A stretch of DNA of 40,300 bases from Pseudomonadota bacterium. GTDB taxonomy: Bacteria > Pseudomonadota > Gammaproteobacteria > Burkholderiales > Burkholderiaceae_C. A program made the position numbers and the translations under genes. The notes beneath the pieces are model-generated. The model saw only the letters and a list, made by a program, of their open reading frames with translations. It was not told the DNA's origin and did no database searches. The stretch lies in contig JAFEFZ010000021.1 of the NCBI GenBank assembly GCA_018240325.1, positions 1-40,300 of the forward strand, given 5' to 3'. Shown here one piece after another: positions 17,110 to 25,900 of this stretch; positions within the stretch are counted from its first letter, which is position 1, and each line of letters begins with the position of its first letter.

Positions 17110-17724
17110 ATGCCTGCTGACGCATTCGAAGCCGCGCTGCCCTTCATCCTGCGCTGGGAGGGCGGGTTCGTGGACCATCCGGCCGATCCCGGCGGGCGCA
17201 CCAACCGCGGCGTCACGCAGCGCGTCTACAGCGCGTGGCGCGCACGCCAGGGACTGCCCAACCGCGACGTCAAGCACATCGACGACGCCGAGGTGCACGC
17301 GATCTACCGCTCGGGCTACTGGCTGCCGCCGCGCTGCGACCTGCTCGGGCAGCCGCTCGACCTGGTTCAGCTGGACACCGCCGTCAACATGGGGCCCGGG
17401 CGCGCGGTGCGCTTTCTGCAGCAGGCCGTGGGCTGCGGCATCGACGGCGATTTCGGGCCCACCACGCAGGCGGCCGCGGCGCAGTGCAGCGTCGGCGACG
17501 CCGTCGCGGCGTACTGCGATCTGCGCGAAGCCTTCTACCGCCGCATCGTCGCCGCCAAGCCCGACCAGGCGGTGTTCCTTCGGGGCTGGATGAACCGCTT
17601 GAACAGCCTGCGGCGAGCGGCCGGGCTGCCGGGCTTCGAGTCCGCGCGCGGCCTCGCCCCCGACAGCGCAGCCCCGAGCGCGCGCATTCCCGACCTGGGC
17701 GAAGACCCGTCGTACGACCTCTGA
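17110..17724 (+). CDS. Glycoside hydrolase family 108 N-acetylmuramidase
   Basis: This is a peptidoglycan-cleaving muramidase of the GH108 family (204 residues), known from phage endolysins and secreted bacterial lysozymes. Residues 12-37 hold the signature WEGGFVDHPADPGGRTNRGV with catalytic Glu17. The C-terminal part (about 95-165) matches the companion peptidoglycan-binding region, with VQLDTAVNMGPGRAVRFLQ and GIDGDFGPTT. No signal peptide is visible, so release would need a holin, lysis or another secretion route. It is the first of three tightly spaced plus-strand genes, with 21 nt to the esterase. No phage structural genes are nearby, so this is not an obvious prophage remnant. The C-terminal 30 residues are low complexity. 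Confidence 0.9.
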   Translation: MPADAFEAALPFILRWEGGFVDHPADPGGRTNRGVTQRVYSAWRARQGLPNRDVKHIDDAEVHAIYRSGYWLPPRCDLLGQPLDLVQLDTAVNMGPGRAVRFLQQAVGCGIDGDFGPTTQAAAAQCSVGDAVAAYCDLREAFYRRIVAAKPDQAVFLRGWMNRLNSLRRAAGLPGFESARGLAPDSAAPSARIPDLGEDPSYDL

Positions 17725-17745
17725 GGAAGCGCGAGGGCCCAACGC

Positions 17746-18681
17746 ATGGCACACGTCACCTTCATCCACGGCATGGCCAACAAGCCGCCGCCTGCCGACC
17801 TGCTGCGCATCTGGCGCAACACCCTGGCCGACGCCGCGAGCCCGCTGCCGCTGGGCGACCTGGGCGTCAGCTCCGCGCTGGTGTACTGGGCCGACCTGCT
17901 GTACGCGCAGCCCGACGACGACCTGGCCGCCCACGAAGGCGTGCTCGAGAACACGCCGGCGGCGGTGGACGCCGGCGGCGGCGCTGCCGCGCCGGCGCCG
18001 CGCTCGGCGTCCGAGGCGGCGTTCGTCGCCGCGCTGCGCCGGCACATGACCGCGCTCGACGACGCCGAGCTGGACGCGGCCGCCGCGGTGCCGGCCGCGC
18101 CCCAGGGCGGGCTCGAGCGCGTGCCGCTGCCGTGGGCGCTGAAGAAGCCGATCCTCGACGTCTTCCTGCGCGACGTGCACCACTACCTGTTCGACGTCGA
18201 ATTCGCACCGCCCGGCCGCCAGCCGGTGCCGATCCGCCGCACGATCCGCGAGCGCGTGGTCGCCAGCCTGCAGGACGCCGCCGTCACGCGCCCGCATGTG
18301 GTCGTCGCGCACAGCCTGGGCACGGTGATCGCGTACGACTGCCTGAAGCGGGTGCCCGAGTGCGCGGGCGTCGACGGCCTGATCACGCTCGGCAGCCCCC
18401 TCGGTCTGGACGAAGTCCAGGACCAGCTGCGCCCCGATTGGAGCCGCGCCGACGGCTTTCCGCACGAGCGGCTCGCAGGCGAATGGGTCAACGTCTACGA
18501 CCGGCTCGATCCGGTCTGCGGCTTCGACCCAGCGCTCGCCGACGACTACCGCCGCGCCGAGGCCGAAGTCGTCGCTGATCTCGCGGTGCGCAACGACGGC
18601 GCCTGGCGGCACTCGATCACCAAGTACCTGCGCCAGGCAACGGTCGCCGACACGCTGCGGCGCCTGCTGCGGCTGGCCTGA
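17746..18681 (+). CDS. Alpha/beta-hydrolase serine esterase
   Basis: This is a 311-residue alpha/beta hydrolase. It opens with the strand and oxyanion-hole type motif VTFIHGMANKP. The nucleophile elbow is VVVAHSLGTVIAYD with Ser190. ITLGSPLG follows, and candidate acid and base are Asp255 (YDRLDPVCGF) and His289 (GAWRHSITKYL). An Ala-rich linker (about 65-120) separates the first strand from the core. There is no signal peptide, so it is probably cytoplasmic. It sits between the muramidase (21 nt upstream) and the TPR-protease (11 nt downstream). This class of hydrolase occurs in multi-domain bacterial conflict loci as well as in metabolism. The substrate is unknown. Confidence 0.85.
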   Translation: MAHVTFIHGMANKPPPADLLRIWRNTLADAASPLPLGDLGVSSALVYWADLLYAQPDDDLAAHEGVLENTPAAVDAGGGAAAPAPRSASEAAFVAALRRHMTALDDAELDAAAAVPAAPQGGLERVPLPWALKKPILDVFLRDVHHYLFDVEFAPPGRQPVPIRRTIRERVVASLQDAAVTRPHVVVAHSLGTVIAYDCLKRVPECAGVDGLITLGSPLGLDEVQDQLRPDWSRADGFPHERLAGEWVNVYDRLDPVCGFDPALADDYRRAEAEVVADLAVRNDGAWRHSITKYLRQATVADTLRRLLRLA

Positions 18682-18692
18682 GAGACCGAGCC

Positions 18693-20291
18693 ATGGACCC
18701 GGCGCCCACGATCGACCAGCTCCGGCGCGATGCGGGCGCGGCGCTCGAGCGCTTGCGCGGCATGCCATCGGCGCAGGATCTGGCGGACGCGAAGGCGCTG
18801 GTCGAAGCGCTGCGCAACCAGCGCGACTACGCGCTGATGGGCCAGCTCGCCGAGGCGGTGAGCCGCATCGACCCGAAGGACGCGAAGAACCGGCGCCTGT
18901 ACGCGCAGTGCCTGATCGACACCGGCATGGCGAGCGCGGCGCTGGACCTGCTGCAGCCGCTGGTGCGGCGTCTGCCCGAGACCGACCCCGAGTTCGTCGA
19001 GGCCACCGGCCTGCTGGGGCGCGCATACAAGCAGATCTTCTTCGACGCCGGCGACAAGGGCAGCGAGAGCGCGCGCGCCGCGCTGAGGAAGGCGATCGCC
19101 GCCTACCGCGGCCCGTTCGAGGCCGGCGGCAGCACCTGGCACGGCGTCAACCTGGTGGCGCTGCTCGAGCGCGCCCGGGGCCTGGGCCTGCGCGTTCCGG
19201 GCGGCGGCGCGGCGCAGGTGGCGCAGACCGCGCGCGCGCTGATCGACGCGCTCGACCAGACGCCGATCGAGCAGCGCGACGCCTGGCACCTGGCGTCGCT
19301 GGCCGAGGCGTCGCTGGGCCTGCACGACTGGATCGCGATCGAGGACCGGGTGCGCCACTACGTCGCCGACCCGCGGGTCCAGGCCTTCCACGTCGCCGGC
19401 ACGTTGCGCCAGTTCACCCAGGTCTGGAGCGTCGAAGCCGATCCGCGCGGCCGGGCGCTGGTCGACATCCTGCGCGCACGGCTGCTGCGGCTGCAAGGCG
19501 CCGAGCTGCGCCTGGCGCCGGCCGAACTCCAGCGCAGCGGCGCGCAGGCACCGCCGGCGTCCCAGCTCGAAGCGGTGCTGGGGCCCAACGGCGCCCAGAC
19601 CTACCGGTGGTGGAAGACCGGCGTCGAGCGTGCGGCGTCGGTCGCTTCGGTGCGACAGCGCATGGGCGGCCGCATCGGCACCGGCTTCGCGCTGCGCGCC
19701 GGCGACCTCGGGCTCGAGCCGGCCGACGAACTGCTGGTGATGACCAACCATCACGTCGTCAACCCCCAGGGCGCGAGCCCGGGGCTGCCGCCTGCCGAAG
19801 TCGAGATCGTCTTCGAGGCGGTCGATCCGGACCAGGCGCATGCGATCGAACGCGTGCTGTGGAGCTCGCCGCCCGACCGCTTCGACGCCAGCGTGCTGCG
19901 GCTGGCGACGCCGCCCGCCGGCGTTGCGCCGCTGCCGATCGGGCCGGCGCTGCCGGCGCTCGACGACGGCGCGCGCGTCTACGTGATCGGGCATCCCGGC
20001 GGCCGCGACCTGTCGTTCTCGTTCCAGGACAACGAGCTGCTCGACCACGAGGGCCCGCCGCAGGGCCGGCCGGCAGTCGCCGGGGTGTGGCGCCTGCACT
20101 ATCGCGCGCCCACCGAAGGCGGCAGCTCGGGCAGCCCGGTGTTCAACTCGCGGCTGTGGCAGGTGATCGCGCTGCACCACGCCGGCGGCAAGATCGGCAT
20201 GCCCCGGCTGAACGGCAAGCCCGGCAGCTGCGGCGCCAACGAAGGCATCGCGCTGCAGTCGATCATCGCAGCGCTGAAGACGGGCGGCTGA
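18693..20291 (+). CDS. TPR-like domain fused to a trypsin-like serine protease
   Basis: This is a 532-residue cytoplasmic-looking protein with no signal peptide. The N-terminal about 300 residues are helical and resemble the TRAF-binding/DUF4071-type TPR region: a repeat near 44-95, GLLGRAYKQIFFD at 106-118 and AAYRGPFEAGGSTWHGVNLVALL at 136-158. The C-terminal half is a chymotrypsin-fold peptidase of the intracellular type. It has TNHHVV with His354, FDASVLRL with Asp398 and EGGSSGSPVF with Ser479, a complete triad. The YVIGHPGG motif is also typical. Such proteases fused to TPR or effector-associated modules occur in bacterial conflict systems (family knowledge). It is third in its operon and convergent with the next gene (46 nt between stops). 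Confidence 0.85.
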   Translation: MDPAPTIDQLRRDAGAALERLRGMPSAQDLADAKALVEALRNQRDYALMGQLAEAVSRIDPKDAKNRRLYAQCLIDTGMASAALDLLQPLVRRLPETDPEFVEATGLLGRAYKQIFFDAGDKGSESARAALRKAIAAYRGPFEAGGSTWHGVNLVALLERARGLGLRVPGGGAAQVAQTARALIDALDQTPIEQRDAWHLASLAEASLGLHDWIAIEDRVRHYVADPRVQAFHVAGTLRQFTQVWSVEADPRGRALVDILRARLLRLQGAELRLAPAELQRSGAQAPPASQLEAVLGPNGAQTYRWWKTGVERAASVASVRQRMGGRIGTGFALRAGDLGLEPADELLVMTNHHVVNPQGASPGLPPAEVEIVFEAVDPDQAHAIERVLWSSPPDRFDASVLRLATPPAGVAPLPIGPALPALDDGARVYVIGHPGGRDLSFSFQDNELLDHEGPPQGRPAVAGVWRLHYRAPTEGGSSGSPVFNSRLWQVIALHHAGGKIGMPRLNGKPGSCGANEGIALQSIIAALKTGG

Positions 20292-20337
20292 ACGCCGGCC
20301 GTCCATGCGCGGCAGGGGCGCCGCGGGCGCGGCGTCG

Positions 20338-22704
20338 TCATCCCGCAGCCGTGGCGGTTGCCGGCGATGCCGGCGCGCCGCCGTCGATGCCCGGGTCGTG
20401 CGTCCCGGCCAAGCCGGCATCGCGCTTGGGCGGCGCCTCGGCGGGGGCTGCCGCCGGCAGCTGGATCTGGCGGACGTTCACCCCGTGCATCTGGGCCAGC
20501 CGGATCACGTGCCGGATGCCGCCGAACGCACCCGGCGCCGGCGCCGCGTGCCGCCGGTCCGTCATCAGCGTGATCAGCGTGATCTGCACGTCGCCGCCGC
20601 ACAGCCGCGCCAGGCTGTTGGCATGCTGCAGCATCCACAGCGTGTTGCGCCGGCCGACGTTGTAGCGCTCGCGGTCCTGCAGCCAGCGCGGCAGGTCGGG
20701 CGAATCGGAGAACACCTTGACGCTGCTCTGGAACGGCCTGCCCGGGTCGGGCGGCAGGTTCAGGCTGCGATGGATCGCGTTGAAGCGCGCAACCCAGTCG
20801 GCGCCGGCCGGCGCGACGAACTCGCCGATGTGCTGCGGCTTGGTCAGCGCCAGGAACATCTGCGCGGCGATGCCGCGATTGCGGCAGGCCTCGTGGAACA
20901 GGATGTCGCCGCCGCTGGCGCCGCCGGCCATCGCGAGCAGGCTGGCGCCGGCTTGCTGTTCCTTCGCGATCTCGGCCTCGATGCAGCGCAGCGCCTCGCC
21001 CTCGAGCGTGGCCGGGAACACCGGATCGGCTTCACCGCCCGCGCTGCCGTCCGCCGCGCCCTTGGCGGCGGACTCGGGCCGCGGCTCGTCGGCGCGCAGC
21101 CCGACGAAGACGAGCAGGCGGCCGGGCTGGGCGGCGTCCTGCGCGTGGCGCGGCTTGTCCTGCAGCGCCGCCATCGCACGATCGACGTTCTCGCCCAACG
21201 TGCCCAGGTGCTGCGGGCGGCAGGCATTGCCGAAGCGGCCGCGGATGTCGAGATCCTTGTACATCTGCAATGCCGCCAGCATGCCCTCGTCGGACTTCGG
21301 CGGCGCGTAGTAGCGCGCCTCGACGAACAGTTGCGCGACGTAGTCGGGCTGCGACGACACGGTGCACATCACCGCGGCTTCGAGCATCGCGAACCACGGG
21401 TCGCCCTGCCCGCGGTTGGCGAGGCGGTCGCGGTCGGATTCGAGCGCCAGCAGCAGCGCCTGCGCCAGCTGGTCGATCCGCTGCGCGCGCTGCTCGAACT
21501 CGCGCTGCCCGTCGCCGGGGTTGCGCTGCAGCGCGTGCCACTCGTCGGGCAGCGCGTCGATCAGCTCGGCCTGGATCACGAGGATCGTCAGCGCATTCAG
21601 CCCCGCATAGCTGTTGTTCAGGTCGAGCTTGTAGGCGTCGACGTAGGCGTCGATCGCGCGCTGCAGCAGCGGCGAGCGCAACGCGACGCGGCGGCGGTCC
21701 TGCGCCGAAGCGGCGCGCCATTGGTCGACCCAGGCGGCCTTGAGGTTGCGGCCGTTCAGCGCGCGCAGCTCCGACAGCCGCGACGGCGACAGCGTGCGCG
21801 AGCGCGTCACCCGCGCCAGCGCCTGCTCGGAGCGGGTGCGGTCCTGCAGGCGCTGGTAGACGGTGGACAGCACCGTGTTCGCTTCGGCATCGTCCGGATA
21901 GCGCGCGGCGATGCGCTGCCAGGTGGCTTTGGCGCCGTCGATGAAGTTGGCCTCGAACTGCGCCCGGCCGACGACGCGCAGGCCCTCGACCTCCCACAGG
22001 TGATCCTCGCATTCGAGCGCGAGCAGGTCGAGCATCTCGCGCTGGCGCTGCCGCCACGCGCGCTCGACCTCCTCGCGGAAGTCTTCGGGCACGGCCAGGA
22101 AGCGCGAGCGGTCCTCGGCCTCGAGCTGCGGCATCAGCCTGAACACCGGGCTGTCGGACCGGTACTGGTTCAGCGTCTTGCGCAGCGCCGCGCCCAGGCG
22201 CTGCGCGACCTCGTCGGGCGCGCGCACCAGGTCGATCAGCCGGTAGTCGAAGTAGCGGTCGGTCTGCAGGTCGAACGGGTAGGCGTCGAGCTCGCAGCGG
22301 ATCACGAAGGTGAACTTGTCGCGAAAGGCCTGGCGCAGGCCCAGCTCGTAGAACACGTTCGGGTTGTGCAGCGACACGTCGGCGATCACCAGGTCGGCGG
22401 TGATCAGACGGTTGAACATGTCCTCGCGGATGTTGCCGGCCTCGACCACTGCGCCGGTGGTGTCGCCGCGCACCCGCGCCGCGGCCAGCGCCGGCTTGAT
22501 CAGCACCTGCTCGACCGCGTCGAAGTCGATCAGCAGTGCGTTCGCCGCATCGGCGTCGGCGGGGCGCAGCACCACGTCGGGGCCGCCGTTGCGGCCGGCG
22601 CGGCGCTGGTGCTCGAGCACTTCGCCGATCTGTTCGGCCAGCTTCGCCGGATGGGCAAAGGGCTTGCGGCCAAAGGGCCGCACGATGAAGGCCGACTGCG
22701 GCAT
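20338..22704 (-). CDS. Multidomain protein: NDT/TIR-like domain, TPR/TRAF-binding-like region, SLOG-like domain
   Basis: This is a 788-residue soluble protein of unassigned function. Residues 1-180 form a Rossmann-like domain reading NIREDMFNRLITADLVIADVS, then NPNVFYELGLRQAF. This is the pattern of nucleoside 2-deoxyribosyltransferase/TIR-like domains, with Glu120 as candidate catalytic residue. Residues about 210-490 are helical repeats of the DUF4071/TRAF-binding type (AIDAYVDAYKLDLNNSYAGLNALTIL at 350-374). Residues about 525-750 hold a second Rossmann-like unit with GGASGGDILFHEACRNRG (594-611), resembling SLOG/LOG-type nucleotide-binding proteins. The tail is Pro/Ala-rich. It shares the repeat type with the convergent TPR-protease. 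NAD- or nucleotide-directed activity is a hypothesis only. Confidence 0.75.
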   Translation of the reverse strand: MPQSAFIVRPFGRKPFAHPAKLAEQIGEVLEHQRRAGRNGGPDVVLRPADADAANALLIDFDAVEQVLIKPALAAARVRGDTTGAVVEAGNIREDMFNRLITADLVIADVSLHNPNVFYELGLRQAFRDKFTFVIRCELDAYPFDLQTDRYFDYRLIDLVRAPDEVAQRLGAALRKTLNQYRSDSPVFRLMPQLEAEDRSRFLAVPEDFREEVERAWRQRQREMLDLLALECEDHLWEVEGLRVVGRAQFEANFIDGAKATWQRIAARYPDDAEANTVLSTVYQRLQDRTRSEQALARVTRSRTLSPSRLSELRALNGRNLKAAWVDQWRAASAQDRRRVALRSPLLQRAIDAYVDAYKLDLNNSYAGLNALTILVIQAELIDALPDEWHALQRNPGDGQREFEQRAQRIDQLAQALLLALESDRDRLANRGQGDPWFAMLEAAVMCTVSSQPDYVAQLFVEARYYAPPKSDEGMLAALQMYKDLDIRGRFGNACRPQHLGTLGENVDRAMAALQDKPRHAQDAAQPGRLLVFVGLRADEPRPESAAKGAADGSAGGEADPVFPATLEGEALRCIEAEIAKEQQAGASLLAMAGGASGGDILFHEACRNRGIAAQMFLALTKPQHIGEFVAPAGADWVARFNAIHRSLNLPPDPGRPFQSSVKVFSDSPDLPRWLQDRERYNVGRRNTLWMLQHANSLARLCGGDVQITLITLMTDRRHAAPAPGAFGGIRHVIRLAQMHGVNVRQIQLPAAAPAEAPPKRDAGLAGTHDPGIDGGAPASPATATAAG

Positions 22705-22884
22705 GGGCGCCTACCTTGGCCGGCAACCCGGCCGATCAATCGGGCGGCGCGCCGATCGGCTCACCGTCGCACCGCTGGAACCCGGCTGCGCAACGGGTCT
22801 GGCGCTTGCCATGAGCCCTCCTGGATACCGGATGCCGGCATGGCGATGTTCGGCAGCTTAGGTCAGGCCTGCGCCGGCCCCCAT

Positions 22885-22898
22885 CCCTACCCGTAGGG
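22885..22898. repeat. 14-bp dyad CCCTAC-CC-GTAGGG in the gap between two minus-strand genes
   Basis: CCCTAC (22885-22890) and GTAGGG (22893-22898) are inverse complements with a 2-nt centre. This is too tight for a good RNA hairpin but typical of a protein-binding dyad. It lies in the 235-bp gap downstream of the 1090-residue gene and about 180 nt upstream of the 788-residue gene. Nothing else was recognised in that gap. Confidence 0.4.
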
Positions 22899-22939
22899 GC
22901 GCCGTGCCCCGGCGGCGCGGCCGCCGGCGGCGCACGACG

Positions 22940-25900
22940 CTACAGGTTGGCCAGCGACAGCCAATCGAGCAGCGTCGATCCGCCGACGGTCAGGATCGGC
23001 ATCAGCACCGCCTTGAGCAGCGGCTGGCGCGTGTACGGCGCGAAGGCGCCCACGGCCAGGCGCTGCACCTGGTCGCGCATCGCCTCGAGCTGGCCTGCCA
23101 GCTTGCCGTTTTCGGCCCCGCGTGCGCGCAGCACGGCCTCGCCGATGCGGCCGAGCACCTGGCGGCGGGCGCTCTCGGCGGCGCTGCGCAGCGCCATCGC
23201 GCACGCCAGCACGATGCCGAAGCTGATGACCGCGAGCACCACCATGCTCGGCGGCGAATACCAGTCGTCGAAGAAGGCGCTGCCCGCGGCCAGCATCATC
23301 GACAGCGCGATGAACGGCAGATAGATCAGCGCGCCGACGCAGCGCGTGCGCTTGGCGATGAACTGCAGGTCGATCCAGTCGTCCAGGTGCTCGGCCGGCA
23401 GACCGGTGCGCTGCGCGAACAGCTGCTGCGTGCGCGCCGGCCAGCTCAGGTTGCGCAGCCGCAGCGCACGCGCGAACAGCACGCACAGCAGCGTCGCGTC
23501 GGCGACGAAGAAGATCAGGAACTGGACCACCAGCGCCACCGGCAGGTTGGACCAGGCCTGCATCGTCCGGGTCAGCTCGCCGCGCTGCGGCGCCACCGGC
23601 GCTTCGCCCATCGCCAGGTAGATCAGCGCGCCGATCGCGGCCATCACCGCCACGCACGCGCTCGTGCGCAGCAGCCGTGCCGCCGGCCGGTCCAGCACGA
23701 GGTAGTGCTTCCAGAATGCGATCGTCGAGTTCGACACCGGATCGGCCGCACCCGGCCGGCGCGGGTGCTGGCGAAAGAAGCGCACCGCGAACATCGCCGC
23801 CAGGCGCGCCGGCCGCGACCGCTCCTGCTCGTCCTGCGCCAGTGCGGCGCGCACTTCGCGCCGCGCCGTGCCCAGCCTGAAGTCCAGTGCGATCCGGTCC
23901 AGGTTGGTGCGCAGGGCCAACCATGCGCCGGCGATCAGGTACAGGCACAGCACCAGCGTCAGCAGCCGGATCGCGTAGCTGGGCCAGGGGCTGATGCCTT
24001 CGTTGATCGACAAGGGCTTGCCGTTGCGGCTGATCGCCTCGGCCAGCGTCGGCCAGGCCCAGCCGAGCAGGGCCGGCAGCACCACCACCAGAACCAGACC
24101 CAGCGCGACCAGCGCGCCGATTCGCAGCCGGCGCGACGCGGCGTCCGTGGGCGCGAGCCAGCGGCGCAGCCGCCGGCGCAAGCCCCGGCCGACCGCCAGC
24201 GCCGGGACCCACAGCACCGACACCACCACCAGCGCGACCAGGAAGCGCGCCGATCGGCTCGCATCGGGCGCCAGCGGCGAGCCCGGCGGATGGATGCTGG
24301 CGCACTCCTCGATGCGCCAGGCGCTGCAGCGGCTGGGCGCCGGTTCCGCGGCGGCGGCAGCCGGCGGCCGCGCCCGCGTCGAGTCGCTGAAGTCGAACAC
24401 GCCCGAGCGCGACACCTCGAACAGCCGCGGGGACTCGAACCAGCCGTTCAGCTGCGCCTGCGTCCAGCGCGCAGGCATCGACGCGCACGCAGCCGCATCC
24501 GGCGCACAGGCGCGCGCCGGCCTATCGGCGGACGCGGCGTCGGCAAGCGCCAGCAGGGTGCTGAAGAAGGCCGAAGGCTGGTAGCTGTCGCGAAAGGGCG
24601 CGAAGCCGCGCTGCAGCGGCTCGGCCAGGCGCAGGCCGAAGTTCGACGCGACGATCAGGTTGCGCGACCAGGGCAGCTCGCGGTTGTGCAGCAGCCGCGC
24701 GTCCAGATCGGTCGTGAAGAAGATCGCGTGCGGCATCTCGTTCTGCAGCGCCTGCAGCACCAGCAGCTTGTCGTAGACGTCGTTGCCGAGCACGCCGATC
24801 GCGCGGATGCCGTACTCGCGCCCGAACATCCGCCGCTGGCGCGCGTCTTCGTCGCGTATGCGCGCCGCCAGCCGGCGCAGGTAGTCGTACTGGCTCTGCC
24901 CTTCGGCGCGCTCGGTGAAGGCGCTCTGGCGGCCGACACGCTCGGACAGGTCCGGGCTCGGGCCCTTCTTCGCCGCCGGATCGGCATCGGCCTTGGGGTC
25001 GCTGCCCGGCAGCCGGCCGTCGAGCCCGCGCAGGTAAGTCCAGCGGGTGACGCAGAAGCCGGGCCGGTCGGCGGCCGGGTCGTAGCGGAACTGCCGGCGC
25101 AGCGAGCGGCCGTACAGCGTGTCCCACTCCGACACGATCGCCACCGAGCTGGGCAGGTGCTCGGGCGAGGCCTGTGCGGCCGTCGTCCCGTCCTGCTGCG
25201 GGCAGCGTGCCGCCAGCCCGCGGGTCGGGCGCGCGCGCAGGCCGCGCAGCTCGAGTTCGTGCACCAAGGTCATCGCCAGGCGGTCGTCGGTGCCGATGGT
25301 GCGCAGCAGCGTCACCCCGTGCCGCTGCAGGTACGACGACACGCTGTCGGCGGCACCGGCCTTGGTGCCGGCCAGCAGCGCCGCATCCGGCGCGGTGGCC
25401 GCGCCCGAGTAGAACTTCAGGTCGTGGCGCTTCAGCAGCTCCGCCAGGCCGCTGGACGCGCCGGCACGATCGGCCTCCTCGACGATCGCACGCAGCCCGT
25501 CCGAAGAGGACGGGCCGAGGACCCGCCAGCGCATCGCGGGTGCCGCGTCCTGGCTGTCGGACGGCGTGACGCTCGACGCCAGCAGGGCCAGCCGCGCCAG
25601 CGGCTGCTGCGCATAGGCGGCGCTGTCGAGCCACAGCACCATCACGCGGGTGCCGCCGCGCCCGCCGTCCTGACCGCGCGGGCCGCCCGCCGACTTGAAG
25701 GCCTCGAAGGCCACCAGATCGCTGGCCTGGGCCTCGCCCTGCGGCGGCGCCGCGTAGAACCAGCCGATGTGCTCGCCGTCGCTGGGGATGAAGCCGCGCG
25801 CGCCCAGCCCCGCGAGCACCGCATAGCGGATGCGTCGCCGGCTTTCCGACTGCTCGGAATAGGGCCCGCCGGGCACCATCACGGCCAGCACGATGGCCTC

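Noticed and set aside
22885-22898. Dyad as a rho-independent terminator
   Set aside because: The centre is only 2 nt and no T-run follows on either strand; an operator is more plausible.
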